NCBI GenBank assembly: GCA_013298845.1
Contig: JAAFJN010000037.1
Location: forward strand, 1 to 53,475
DNA length: 53,475 nucleotides
Direction: 5' to 3'
DNA from: Chitinophagales bacterium
Lineage (GTDB): Bacteria; Bacteroidota; Bacteroidia; Chitinophagales; Saprospiraceae
Each line of letters starts with the position of its first letter. Position 1 is the first letter of the stretch. The notes below the pieces were generated by a model. That model worked only from the letters and a program-made list of their open reading frames with translations, did not search any database and was not told where the DNA came from. Below are positions 7,487 through 16,272 of this stretch, one piece after another. A program made the translations under genes and the position numbers.

Positions 7487-8539
7487 ATGTACATTATTGG
7501 AAATATCCTTTTGGCACTCGCCGGGATTACGTTTTTTATGCTTACCACCCAATATTACCTCAAACCGATGCCCGGTGGCGACTACGGCGTGGGATACGCC
7601 TGGGGTATTATTTACCTCAACCTCTTTTTTATGTTGTGCCTGGCCGGAGTAACCGCCATTATCGGGGCCAACGGCGGCTTTCAATGGGTAGCGAGTTCGG
7701 GTTGGGGTCGCTTTGGCTGGGTAAGCAGCGGATTGTTACTGATCGTTGTGTTGTTGGCCGTTGCCGGAATGGGTATGAACGAAGGCCCCAAATGGATGCA
7801 ATTGTTTTTCCGAATTTTCGCCTTTTTTTCACCGGTTTTACTTTTAATCATTGGTTTTGGGCTGAACAACCCGGATTTGCGGCCGTTTATACCACCCGCT
7901 CTGGTGCAATGGCCCCTCAAAATCATGTCCGGCATGGGTGCCTTGGTGGTAGTCGGATTCGTGGTGCAATCATTTGCGCCCGGGATCATGGCAATGTATA
8001 GGGCTATTAATGCCGATCCCAACGAATTAGACAGTTTTCAATTGGGATCGCTGGCCAATATTGATTCCTGCGACGTGCAAAAAGAGATGGTTTTTCTGTT
8101 GGTGCACACCGACAAAATGCGCAACCCCATTATTCGAGAAAAAGCCCTTCAAAAAATGAAAACGCGACCCGACTGGCAGGAAGAACTCGTCCGGCGACTT
8201 GATAGCGGTTGGGCCGAAGAAGTGTTTACTTTTTTAGGTTCGAACGAAGTGCCCGACAAGTCCCTTTTCCCGGAAGCAGTTCGAAAAGGTATTTTGCAAC
8301 AAGCCAAAATATTTCACGACGACATCAAAGACGGCCGGACGTTTTACCCTGAACAATTTGGCACCGAAGTTCGTAATGTATTGAACACAGTGGAACAGTT
8401 TCAAGGGATGGGCGTGGATTACCTTCCGGCACTCCGGGAACTACGCGCCGCGCTGGATACCCGCGCCAATGTGGAAAAGCCAACGTTTCTTTGCGAAAAA
8501 GTCCTGAATAAATGGCTTTCGAAACATGGTAGTTCGTAG
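7487..8539 (+). CDS. Five-helix membrane protein with soluble C-terminal domain, unknown function
   Basis: A 350-residue protein that I do not recognise. Hydrophobic helices lie at about residues 3-22, 38-60, 78-94, 104-124 and 142-165. A cytoplasmic-looking, charged C-terminal half follows (about 170-350), rich in helices and in residues such as Lys, Glu and Arg (for example EKALQKMKTRPDWQEELVRR). That half could be a HEAT-like helical repeat region, but this is only an impression. The gene sits 6 bases after the small two-helix gene and overlaps the upstream part of the oxidoreductase frame, so the three genes probably form one operon. Confidence 0.6.
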   Translation: MYIIGNILLALAGITFFMLTTQYYLKPMPGGDYGVGYAWGIIYLNLFFMLCLAGVTAIIGANGGFQWVASSGWGRFGWVSSGLLLIVVLLAVAGMGMNEGPKWMQLFFRIFAFFSPVLLLIIGFGLNNPDLRPFIPPALVQWPLKIMSGMGALVVVGFVVQSFAPGIMAMYRAINADPNELDSFQLGSLANIDSCDVQKEMVFLLVHTDKMRNPIIREKALQKMKTRPDWQEELVRRLDSGWAEEVFTFLGSNEVPDKSLFPEAVRKGILQQAKIFHDDIKDGRTFYPEQFGTEVRNVLNTVEQFQGMGVDYLPALRELRAALDTRANVEKPTFLCEKVLNKWLSKHGSS

Positions 8540-8567
8540 TTTAGCGCCCAAAATTTACGTTTCAACT

Positions 8568-9998
8568 ATGTCCACTCGTCGTTCCTTTATCAAAAAAACG
8601 GCCCTCGCGGCCACCGGATTTTACATTGTCCCCCGACACGTATTGGGGCGGGGATTTACGCCCCCCAGTGACAAACTCAATTTAGCCGCCGTGGGAGCCG
8701 GGGGCAAAGGCACCAGCGATATTTACCACGCCTGGAACAATGGTGCCAACAACGTCGTCGCCCTTTGTGACATTGACTGGTCACAGGCTAAAACCAGCCT
8801 GGAGCGGTTCCCCAAGGCCGCACGATACCAGGATTATCGCCGCATGCTCGAAGCCCAAAAGGACATTGATGCCATTACCATCAGTACGCCCGACCACATG
8901 CACGCGCCCATTGCCATTGCGGCCATGCAATTGGGCAAACACGTTTACGTGCAAAAACCGTTGACGCACAACATCAAAGAAGCGCGCCAACTGACCGAAA
9001 TGGCCCGCGAGAAAAAAATTGTTACCCAAATGGGCAATCAGGGCGCTAGTAGCCCCGGTACTAAAAAAATGGTGGAATGGGTAAAATCAGGTAAGATCGG
9101 GAAAGTGCAAGCCGTACACATCTGGACGGATCGCCCCGTTTGGCCACAAGGTATTCCCGTGCCCGCCGGAGAGGCCAATGTACCCAAAGACATCGCTTGG
9201 GATTTGTGGCTGGGGGTGGCCGACCCCGCGCCGTACACACCGGCGTACCACCCTTTCAAATGGCGCGGCTGGTGGAATTTTGGAACCGGCGCGTTGGGTG
9301 ACCTGGGTTGTCACCTCATGGATATGCCGTTCCGTTCGCTCGACCTCGGTTACCCAACCGAAGTGGAGTGCAGTGTAGGACAGGTTTTTAAACAAGATTG
9401 GGTCGCCGAATACATCCCCGAAGGTTGTCCGCCGTCGTCGGTAGTGCAACTAAAATTCCCCAAAACAAAATACACCAAGGGCGATTTAACCATGACCTGG
9501 AGCGACGGCGGTATCCGGCCATTTCGCCCTGAGTTGATCAGTGCCGATGAGTTTTTGGGCGAACCCGACGGTAAAAACGGGGTATTTATGATTGGGACCA
9601 AAGGCATTATTATGTGCGGCGTATATGGCCGCTATCTTAAATTTTTTGGTAAAAAAGGCCAAACCGAGTCGTACGAAACCAACGATTACGATTGGGGCAA
9701 ACCGCCGTTAAGTGAAGAATATAACCATCAAATCAATTGGACCGAAGCCTGTAAAGCGGGTTTTGATTCACCGGCCCACAAAGCCCTCACTTCTTCTTTT
9801 GATTTCTCCGGTCCACTCACCGAATCGGTATTGATGGGTAATTTGGCGATCCGCAGTTACGGTCTGGGCGTAAAACGCAGCGACGGCGGCATGGATTTCC
9901 CCGGTCGCAAAAAACTCCTCTGGGACGGCGTAAATATGCGTATCACCAACTTCGAAGCGGCTAATCAATTCGTACAACGAACTTATAGAGCGTTTTAG
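8568..9998 (+). CDS. Tat-exported Gfo/Idh/MocA family oxidoreductase
   Basis: A protein of about 476 residues when started at ATG 8568. The frame is open from 8526, but the start at 8568 gives a clean twin-arginine signal, MSTRRSFIKKTALAATGFYI. A Rossmann segment follows, LNLAAVGAGGKGTSDI (about 37-52). The place usually occupied by EKP in this family reads HVYVQKPLTHN (about 127-137). Family members oxidise or reduce sugars or inositols with NAD(P). Exported forms with the QKP variant are common in bacteroidetes and planctomycetes, where tightly bound NAD(P) is presumed. The substrate is unknown. It overlaps the end of the membrane-protein gene frame and is followed immediately at the stop codon by a GTGAAGAGTGAAAA array. 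Confidence 0.85.
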   Translation: MSTRRSFIKKTALAATGFYIVPRHVLGRGFTPPSDKLNLAAVGAGGKGTSDIYHAWNNGANNVVALCDIDWSQAKTSLERFPKAARYQDYRRMLEAQKDIDAITISTPDHMHAPIAIAAMQLGKHVYVQKPLTHNIKEARQLTEMAREKKIVTQMGNQGASSPGTKKMVEWVKSGKIGKVQAVHIWTDRPVWPQGIPVPAGEANVPKDIAWDLWLGVADPAPYTPAYHPFKWRGWWNFGTGALGDLGCHLMDMPFRSLDLGYPTEVECSVGQVFKQDWVAEYIPEGCPPSSVVQLKFPKTKYTKGDLTMTWSDGGIRPFRPELISADEFLGEPDGKNGVFMIGTKGIIMCGVYGRYLKFFGKKGQTESYETNDYDWGKPPLSEEYNHQINWTEACKAGFDSPAHKALTSSFDFSGPLTESVLMGNLAIRSYGLGVKRSDGGMDFPGRKKLLWDGVNMRITNFEAANQFVQRTYRAF

Positions 9999-10092
9999 AG
10001 TGAAGAGTGAAGAGTGAAAAGTGAAGAGTGAAGAGTGAAAAGTGAAGAGTGAAAAGTGAAGAGTGAAAAGTGATGAGTGTAGAGTGAATAGT
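9999..10092 (+). repeat. GTGAAGAGTGAAAA minisatellite starting at the oxidoreductase stop codon
   Basis: Degenerate units of 7-9 bases (GTGAAGA, GTGAAAA) run for about 95 bases directly after the TAG at 9996-9998. The reverse complement of the same array occurs at 10303-10340. The 10093-10302 segment between them is AT-rich. It contains the inverted pair GCAGTACGA (about 10132) and TCGTACTGC (about 10295), so the whole convergent gap could fold on itself. No gene was found in it. Confidence 0.8.
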
Positions 10093-10302
10093 GGGTGTGG
10101 ATAGTTTAGAGATTCTTTACTTTTCATTATTGCAGTACGAAGTTTACTCGTACAATCATTTTGGGTTAAAAAATTGTAATTTTTTTAAGAAAAGTCTGAA
10201 TTATTTGCGACAATTGACAAAAATGTAAGTTTTTTTCATGTTTTTGGTCGAATTATTTTACAATTCAACGCCGACTATATTTTACAACTATATATCGTAC
10301 TG

Positions 10303-10340
10303 CACTTTTCACTCTTCACTCTTCACTCTTCACTTTTCAC
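10303..10340 (-). repeat. GTGAAGAGTGAAAA minisatellite starting at the fcl stop codon
   Basis: On the minus strand the fcl stop TAG (10342-10340) runs directly into GTGAAAAGTGAAGAGTGAAG and further units. This mirrors the array that follows the oxidoreductase gene on the other strand. Both gene ends therefore carry the same repeat in the same orientation relative to transcription. Confidence 0.75.
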
Positions 10341-11266
10341 TAATGTCTTTCTTTAAACTCCCCGTACACGCTGGCAATGCCTTCTTCGAGGTTGATGCGG
10401 GCTTTCCAGCCTTGGTTGGTGAGTTTTTGTACATCCATGAGTTTGCGGGGCGTACCGTCGGGTTTGGACGTGTCGTTGGAGATGCGACCCTGATAACCCA
10501 CGATTTTGGCAACGAGGGTCGCCAGTTCCTGGATGGAGATGTCCTCTCCTACCCCGATATTGACCAGCCCCGGTTCGTTGTAATGTTGCATGAGGTAATA
10601 ACAGGCATCGGCCAGGTCGTCTACGTGAAGGAATTCGCGGCGCGGCGTGCCCGTTCCCCAAATCACGACTTCATCGAGACCGTTTAGTTTTGCTTCGTGG
10701 AAACGGCGGATCATGGCGGGTAACACGTGGCTGTTTTCGGGGTGGTAATTATCATTGGGGCCGTATAAATTGGTGGGCATGACGCTGATAAAATTAGCGC
10801 CGTACTGGGAGCGGTACGCATCGCACATTTTGATACCCGCAATTTTGGCAATGGCGTAGGGTTCGTTGGTGGGTTCCAAGAGACCCGTGAGTAAATAATC
10901 TTCTTTCAGCGGTTGCGGTGCCATTTTGGGATAAATGCACGATGAACCCAAAAACATCAGTTTTTCAACGCCGTTTTGGTACGCTGAATCAATGATATTC
11001 GACTGGATCATGAGGTTATCGTACAAAAACTCGGCGCGGTAGGTGTTATTGGCCACAATTCCACCCACTTTAGCGGCGGCCAAAAACACATAATCGGGTT
11101 TTTCGGTTTCAAAAAAGGCCCGCACGGCCGCCTGGTCGCGCAAATCGAGTTCTGCCGACGTCCGTTGAACAAATTGGGTGAAACCCTCGGCTTTTAATTT
11201 GCGGTGGATGGCGGAGCCTACCATTCCGCGATGACCGGCAATGTAAATTTTTTTATTTTTCTCCAT
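10340..11266 (-). CDS. fcl: GDP-L-fucose synthase
   Basis: A 308-residue short-chain dehydrogenase, the usual length for Fcl/WcaG. The enzyme epimerises GDP-4-keto-6-deoxymannose at C3 and C5 and reduces it with NADPH to GDP-L-fucose. The nucleotide-binding motif is GHRGMVGS (11-18), the serine motif GSSCIYP is at 107-113, and the catalytic YAIAK is at 137-141. It lies 51 bases downstream of gmd on the same strand, completing the two-step route from GDP-mannose. The enzymes that make GDP-mannose are not in the window. It is the last gene of the minus-strand polysaccharide locus. Confidence 0.93.
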   Translation of the reverse strand: MEKNKKIYIAGHRGMVGSAIHRKLKAEGFTQFVQRTSAELDLRDQAAVRAFFETEKPDYVFLAAAKVGGIVANNTYRAEFLYDNLMIQSNIIDSAYQNGVEKLMFLGSSCIYPKMAPQPLKEDYLLTGLLEPTNEPYAIAKIAGIKMCDAYRSQYGANFISVMPTNLYGPNDNYHPENSHVLPAMIRRFHEAKLNGLDEVVIWGTGTPRREFLHVDDLADACYYLMQHYNEPGLVNIGVGEDISIQELATLVAKIVGYQGRISNDTSKPDGTPRKLMDVQKLTNQGWKARINLEEGIASVYGEFKERH

Positions 11267-11317
11267 GATTTTTCTTTGTCTAAATAAACGCGCTACGCTT
11301 AATGGTGAAAAAATAAT

Positions 11318-12397
11318 CTACAACTGGCGACGGCCTTCCTTCACCAGGTCACTGGCCACCATTTCCTGCACCATTTCTTCCAGGGTGTATTTAGGTTGCC
11401 AGCCCAGCACCGTGCGGGCCTTGGTCGCATCGCCGATCAGCAAATCCACCTCCGCCGGACGGAAATAACGCGGATCCACCGCCACTACTTCCTGGCCGGG
11501 CGTAAATGAATACTTTTGATCGGCCACCGAAGCCACTACCCCGATTTCATTTTCGCCCGATCCACTAAACTCCAGTTCCACCCCTACTTCGCGGAAAGCC
11601 ATGCGCACAAAATCGCGGATATACGTTGTACGGCCCGTTGCCAATACAAAATCATCGGGTGTATCGTGTTGCATCATCATCCACATACCCTCCACGTAAT
11701 CTTTGGCATGGCCCCAATCGCGCTGTGCGTCGAGGTTACCCAGCCAGAGTTTATCCTCCAGGCCGAGGGCGATGCGGGCAACGGCGCGGGTAATTTTGCG
11801 GGTAACAAACGTTTCGCCGCGTTGGGGCGATTCGTGGTTAAACAAAATGCCGTTGCAGGCAAACATATTGTACGATTCGCGGTAGTTTACCGTAATCCAA
11901 TACCCGTATAATTTGGCCACTCCGTACGGCGAACGCGGGTAAAACGGCGTTTTTTCCGATTGCGGAACCTCTTGCACCAAACCGTATAATTCCGAAGTGG
12001 AAGCCTGGTAAAATTTGGTTTTGTGTTGCAAACCCAAAATCCGAATGGCTTCCAAAATACGCAACACTCCCAAGCCGTCGCCGTTGGCTGTGTATTCGGG
12101 GGTTTCAAAACTCACCTGCACGTGGCTTTGTGCGCCCAGGTTATAAATTTCGTCGGGTTGCGTTTCCTGAATAATACGAATGAGGTTAGTGCTGTCGGTA
12201 AGATCGCCGTAATGCAGGATAAAATTACGGTGGTTCACGTGCGGATCCTGGTACAAATGGTCAATCCGCTCGGTATTAAACGACGAAGCACGGCGTTTGA
12301 CCCCGTGCACAATGTAGCCTTTTCGCAAAAGGAAATCAGCAAGATAAGCGCCGTCCTGGCCGGTTACGCCGGTGATGAGTGCTGTTTTATTGGACAT
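11318..12397 (-). CDS. gmd: GDP-mannose 4,6-dehydratase
   Basis: A 359-residue NAD(P)-dependent dehydratase that turns GDP-D-mannose into GDP-4-keto-6-deoxy-D-mannose. The Rossmann motif [15 protein letters not shown] is at residues 6-20. [13 protein letters not shown] (35-47) is the characteristic nucleotide-binding loop of Gmd. STSELYG (133-139) and YGVAK (158-162) carry the catalytic Thr/Ser, Glu, Tyr and Lys. It precedes fcl with a short spacer. Upstream, a 405-base gap holding the second copy of the dispersed repeat separates it from the epimerase gene, so gmd-fcl may have its own promoter, although none was clear. Confidence 0.95.
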   Translation of the reverse strand: MSNKTALITGVTGQDGAYLADFLLRKGYIVHGVKRRASSFNTERIDHLYQDPHVNHRNFILHYGDLTDSTNLIRIIQETQPDEIYNLGAQSHVQVSFETPEYTANGDGLGVLRILEAIRILGLQHKTKFYQASTSELYGLVQEVPQSEKTPFYPRSPYGVAKLYGYWITVNYRESYNMFACNGILFNHESPQRGETFVTRKITRAVARIALGLEDKLWLGNLDAQRDWGHAKDYVEGMWMMMQHDTPDDFVLATGRTTYIRDFVRMAFREVGVELEFSGSGENEIGVVASVADQKYSFTPGQEVVAVDPRYFRPAEVDLLIGDATKARTVLGWQPKYTLEEMVQEMVASDLVKEGRRQL

Positions 12398-12543
12398 GTA
12401 TTGAATTTTTCTTTTTATAATATTTTTTAATTAAAAATTGGGGTGTTTGCCAAAATCGGGGCCATTTATTGTTTTGCCCAATATCGCCTCACGCGCCGCA
12501 AAAAATGGTGGTTGATGAAAAAATTGTTCTTTTGAGCCAACTT

Positions 12544-12751
12544 CTTACTTTTTTGAGGCCAAAAAAGTAAGCAAAAAAGCCCGCGGCTGACGAAAAATCC
12601 TACGATTTTGCTTTCCGTCTCCGGCCGCGCCAAAAAAACTCGCCGGTCGCCCTCACGGGGGCTTTTGCCCCGCCAAATACGTTTGGCTCAAACAGTTTTT
12701 GGCTTCATCGGCCTCCAACAGAGCAAAATCGGGATTTTTCTAAGGCCGCAC
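12544..12751 (-). repeat. Dispersed repeat, copy 2 (reverse orientation to copy 1)
   Basis: The reverse complement of this segment matches 881-1111 nearly throughout, including the terminal hairpin (here at 12544-12571). It lacks the 25-base insert seen in copy 1. It occupies the gap between the WbpP-type epimerase gene and gmd. The flanking bases 12398-12543 and 12752-12802 show no further features apart from AT-rich sequence. Confidence 0.8.
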
Positions 12752-12802
12752 CGATAAGGGACGGACGGGGTTTGGTGACGCTAACCCAATTTTGTCACAC
12801 AC

Positions 12803-13771
12803 TTATACATCGGTGGCGACAAACCATTCTACCGTTCGGCGCAGTCCTTCCCGGAAGTCAATTTCGGGGCTGTAACCCAGTAAGGTTTTGGCTTTATCCA
12901 CGCTCGCTTGTGAATCGCGGATATCACCGGCCCTCGGTTCGCGGTGCACGGGCGGCCGCTCACAATGGGTTAATTCGGCAATGGTATTGTACAAATCCAA
13001 CAAGGTATACCGACCGCCGAGACCAATATTATAGACCTGATTGAGGGCTTCAGGGTTGCTGCTAAACATCGCTTTGATATTGGCCTGCACCACGTTGTCC
13101 ACGTAGGTGAAATCGCGGGTTTGCAGGCCGTCACCGTTGAGATACGCTGGTTTATTATTTAAACAGGCATCAATAAACAGGGGGATAACGGCGGCGTACA
13201 CGCCTTGGGGGCTTTGGCGGGGACCAAAAACATTAAAGTAGCGGAACCCAATAAATTCCATGTTGTACAAGGCCGCAAAATTCCACGCCATCACTTCATT
13301 CGTGTGTTTGGTAATGGCGTAAGGCGACAGCGGTTTCCCGATGCGGTGTTCCATTTTGGGCAAATTCGGCTCGTCGCCGTACACTGACGACGATGAGGCA
13401 AATACAATCCGGCGGATGCCGGCATCACGGGCGGCAACTACGAGGTTGACAAAACCCATAATATTGGAGTTGGCCGTAATTTCCGGGGTTTCCACCGAAC
13501 GAGGGACCGAACCAATGGCCGCTTGATGGCAAATCAGGTCAATACCCCGACAAGCCCGGCGGCAGGTGTCAAGATCCGTCAAATCGCCGTGGATAAACTC
13601 AAACCGTGGATATTGCTGCAACAAATCAATATTTTCTTGAAATCCCGTCGCCATACTGTCAATTCCCACTACCCGTTTTGCACCATTTTTGAGCAAAAAC
13701 TCGGCAATGTGGGAGGCAATAAACCCCGCTACGCCGGTAATGAGGAATTCTTTTTCTGAAAAATTATACAT
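12803..13771 (-). CDS. wbpP: UDP-N-acetylglucosamine 4-epimerase, WbpP/TviC type
   Basis: A 322-residue extended short-chain dehydrogenase. ITGVAGFIASHIAEFLL (11-27) is the NAD-binding loop, and YAITK (151-155) carries the catalytic Tyr and Lys. HQAAIGSVPRSVETP (82-96) and RYFNVFGPRQSPQGVYAAVI are characteristic of the WbpP/TviC branch, which interconverts UDP-GlcNAc and UDP-GalNAc or their uronic acids. It lies 55 bases after the DUF4838 gene in the same direction. With the TviB/WbpO-type dehydrogenase at the other end of the locus, it could provide UDP-GalNAcA, or simply UDP-GalNAc for the first sugar. Family placement is firm, but the exact substrate is inferred. Confidence 0.8.
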   Translation of the reverse strand: MYNFSEKEFLITGVAGFIASHIAEFLLKNGAKRVVGIDSMATGFQENIDLLQQYPRFEFIHGDLTDLDTCRRACRGIDLICHQAAIGSVPRSVETPEITANSNIMGFVNLVVAARDAGIRRIVFASSSSVYGDEPNLPKMEHRIGKPLSPYAITKHTNEVMAWNFAALYNMEFIGFRYFNVFGPRQSPQGVYAAVIPLFIDACLNNKPAYLNGDGLQTRDFTYVDNVVQANIKAMFSSNPEALNQVYNIGLGGRYTLLDLYNTIAELTHCERPPVHREPRAGDIRDSQASVDKAKTLLGYSPEIDFREGLRRTVEWFVATDV

Positions 13772-13826
13772 GTGTTATGCTGGCGCTACTGTTTTTACAA
13801 TGTTCTCAATAATTCTTTCCAATGTT

Positions 13827-15590
13827 TTACCGTCCCAAAAAGTTCTTAAGGAGTAAAACCCTGCCGTACTCAGGAGCGCCTTTTCGTAATTTAAGCAGGA
13901 TTTTTTCAATTTTTTTTACCAAAACTGCCGTATTTCGGCTGGCCCAGGTTTGTTCGCACTCATTGATAAACACAAACATGTCATCGGCCACCGGGCCGTA
14001 CATCCGCGCGCAATACTGCTTTAACCATTCATCGGGATTGATGTCCGGGTTCCAATACAAGGCAGCGGTATAAGCAACATTAATGTGGTTAAACGCCAAA
14101 TCATCTAATTTGCAGTCGAAACCCGTGTATTCCCGGTAAATTTCTACAAACTCCCCCAACGTGTTATGCTTACGGCTTTTTATATCTTCCGCGATAAGGT
14201 GCGGAAATACCACCGGGAGGTTAGCCATTCCATTGTCGGGTTTGGCGTGCAAATAATAGTCCCAAATGATCAGCGGCGTGCCATTGGCCTTGGCCGTCCA
14301 TTCCCGGGTAATTTGATCGTACAACGTTTTCTTTTTAGGGTCCAACAAATCGGTACGCCAACGGCATATACCCACCGTAATATTGGGGCTTAACCGCTCT
14401 ATGTTCTGTGGTGGCAATAAATAAGCACCGTAGGCAAAACAAGTAATTTTTTTGTCGGGATGGGTTTTGTACAAGGCTTTGGCGACCTCATTAACGTATC
14501 CCCAAACGTAATCGGATATTTTACCTTCGAAACCTCGCGCAGGGGTATCTTTCCCTTTGCACAAATCACAACTGCACAGTTCAGCGTAACCATCGGTGGG
14601 CATAACGGACACACAGGGTTCGTCCAAGAGATCAAACATGGCTTGTGCGTACCGAATGTTTTCTTGTAGCAGGTCTTTAGAGGACAGGCACGGCTTGCCG
14701 GAATCTCGGCTGGTGACGTCTCTTTTTCCGTTAAAAACACCAAAATACAGTGGTTTTGCCTGCCGGATGTTTTGATGCGCGTGTACTAAGCGGGAACCGT
14801 GACCAATGGGACCATTGCCGAGTGTTTCGGCACCGTTGTTCGCCCCCAAACGGATGTGCCAAAGAATATCATCGTCGGATGACTGAAACCAGGATTTTCC
14901 GTAAAACCCCAAAATGCGAATTGGGAATGCGGGCTGCACGGTTTTATCCCGTCCGGGTATTTCGACGGTATTGTTATTGGGTACTATTTCGCCCGTTGAA
15001 CCGGGTAAATACCACTCCATCCCCAATTCACGCAAAAGTCCGTACACCGCATTTAAAGTACCACGCCCGTCGCCTTCCCAGATGTTTAGTTTGGCAGAAT
15101 ACCCCTTAAACAAAGCCCGCTGAGGGTTTTCCCAGTCCGACTTAGTTGCTTTTTGCCAATCCATCGTAGCGCGATCCACGTCACCGCGAGCATGGGCGTA
15201 CGGTTCTTTGGGAACGAAATTTTTATCATCGCCCAACAGATACAGGTATTTATTTTTAACGACTGTACGATACGCTCCATCGGTTAAGTTTTTGGTTGGC
15301 CAATCAGCCACTGTGGCAAAACGACTATGGCCAATAAAAACCTTTACCGGATACTTAGCCGATGGTGTATGCGCAATGGGTAATTTTGCACCGGATATTT
15401 TTTCGATGCCGCGTTGTAGTTCCAATGCCGCCAGTTGCGTTGCCCGGGTTGGGTCGTTTGCAATGATAATTTCGGCCATTGGGCGGCCATTTTCTACTAA
15501 AAGCAAAGTTGTGCCCAGCGACTTTTTCCCAGTGCCACAAGAGAAGACAACACCGGCAACAAGCATTAATATCGTAAGTTTCAGGTTCAT
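13827..15590 (-). CDS. DUF4838 lipoprotein, glycoside-hydrolase-like
   Basis: A 587-residue lipoprotein with a signal peptide and lipobox VVFSCG (Cys18). An N-terminal segment resembling the alpha-glucuronidase N-terminal fold contains ATQLAALELQRGIEKISGAK (about 50-69), as seen in several polysaccharide-active enzymes. The large central part (about 190-490) matches the DUF4838 type, a predicted TIM barrel, with SVMPTDGYAELCSCDLCKG near 320-338 and aromatic-rich stretches such as IIWDYYLHAKPDNG. Such proteins usually sit in carbohydrate-utilisation loci. Here the gene starts 2 bases after the stop of the initiating sugar transferase inside a biosynthetic operon, so a periplasmic trimming or editing role on the nascent polysaccharide is plausible. 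Catalytic residues could not be assigned. Confidence 0.75.
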   Translation of the reverse strand: MNLKLTILMLVAGVVFSCGTGKKSLGTTLLLVENGRPMAEIIIANDPTRATQLAALELQRGIEKISGAKLPIAHTPSAKYPVKVFIGHSRFATVADWPTKNLTDGAYRTVVKNKYLYLLGDDKNFVPKEPYAHARGDVDRATMDWQKATKSDWENPQRALFKGYSAKLNIWEGDGRGTLNAVYGLLRELGMEWYLPGSTGEIVPNNNTVEIPGRDKTVQPAFPIRILGFYGKSWFQSSDDDILWHIRLGANNGAETLGNGPIGHGSRLVHAHQNIRQAKPLYFGVFNGKRDVTSRDSGKPCLSSKDLLQENIRYAQAMFDLLDEPCVSVMPTDGYAELCSCDLCKGKDTPARGFEGKISDYVWGYVNEVAKALYKTHPDKKITCFAYGAYLLPPQNIERLSPNITVGICRWRTDLLDPKKKTLYDQITREWTAKANGTPLIIWDYYLHAKPDNGMANLPVVFPHLIAEDIKSRKHNTLGEFVEIYREYTGFDCKLDDLAFNHINVAYTAALYWNPDINPDEWLKQYCARMYGPVADDMFVFINECEQTWASRNTAVLVKKIEKILLKLRKGAPEYGRVLLLKNFLGR

Positions 15591-15591
15591 T

Positions 15592-16272
15592 TTATTTGTT
15601 TACCTGCAACTTGGCGGGTAAGGGAGGTAGCCCGGGGAAGATCCGATACGTGAGTGTGCTATCTGGAAAAACAATTTGCCAGGCGGTTAAAAAGAGGAGT
15701 TTAAAGTCGGTAACAAAGGAAATATTCTGTTGGTACCAAAGTTCTACTTCTCCTTTGTAGGGCGCAATGACCTCTTTGTAAAATACGATGGGATCAATGC
15801 CGGGTTGAGACAAATAAGACTCTTCATCCCGGAAAATGACGGAGCCAATACCCGTAATCCCCGGTTGTACATCGTAAATTTTTTCTTGTACGTGCAGCGG
15901 AAAAGCCTCAAAATCAACGCGCATTTGCGGGCGCGGCCCTACAAAACTCATATCACCCGTCAGCACATTATAAAACTGCGGCAATTCGTTCAGTTTACTT
16001 TTTCGGAGGAATCCTCCTACTGGCGTTACCCGTGGATCGTCTCGCAAAGTAAGGCTACCGGTAAGCATATTGGGGCTATTTTTGAGCATGGTTGCAAATT
16101 TCCAGATTTTAAAAATGGAATTGTGCAGCCCAATTCGGTTTTGGCCGTAAAAAATTTCGCCCTCGCCCGTTAGGCGGAGTGCCAACATCAGGGGTATAAA
16201 AATCGGTAATAACACTACCAATGCAAGTAGTGCAAATAAAACATCAAAACTGCGTTTAATGATACGGTACAT
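15592..16272 (-). CDS. Undecaprenyl-phosphate sugar-1-phosphate transferase (small monotopic PGT)
   Basis: A 226-residue bacterial sugar transferase of the minimal PglC-like size. It starts assembly of the repeat unit by moving a sugar-1-phosphate from a UDP-sugar to undecaprenyl phosphate. The N-terminal re-entrant hydrophobic helix spans about 8-32. KIWKFATM (55-62) is the conserved basic segment, and KLNELPQFYNVL (93-104) with SFVGPRPQ (109-116) marks the active site. The catalytic Asp-Glu pair usual in this family reads Asn-Glu here (residues 95-96). It overlaps the GNAT gene by one base. UDP-GlcNAc or UDP-GalNAc derivatives are likely donors given the neighbouring epimerase. Confidence 0.9.
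   Translation of the reverse strand: MYRIIKRSFDVLFALLALVVLLPIFIPLMLALRLTGEGEIFYGQNRIGLHNSIFKIWKFATMLKNSPNMLTGSLTLRDDPRVTPVGGFLRKSKLNELPQFYNVLTGDMSFVGPRPQMRVDFEAFPLHVQEKIYDVQPGITGIGSVIFRDEESYLSQPGIDPIVFYKEVIAPYKGEVELWYQQNISFVTDFKLLFLTAWQIVFPDSTLTYRIFPGLPPLPAKLQVNK

Noticed and set aside
10238-10687. A plus-strand frame overlapping fcl
   Set aside because: It is antisense to the well-supported fcl gene and starts in repeat sequence.
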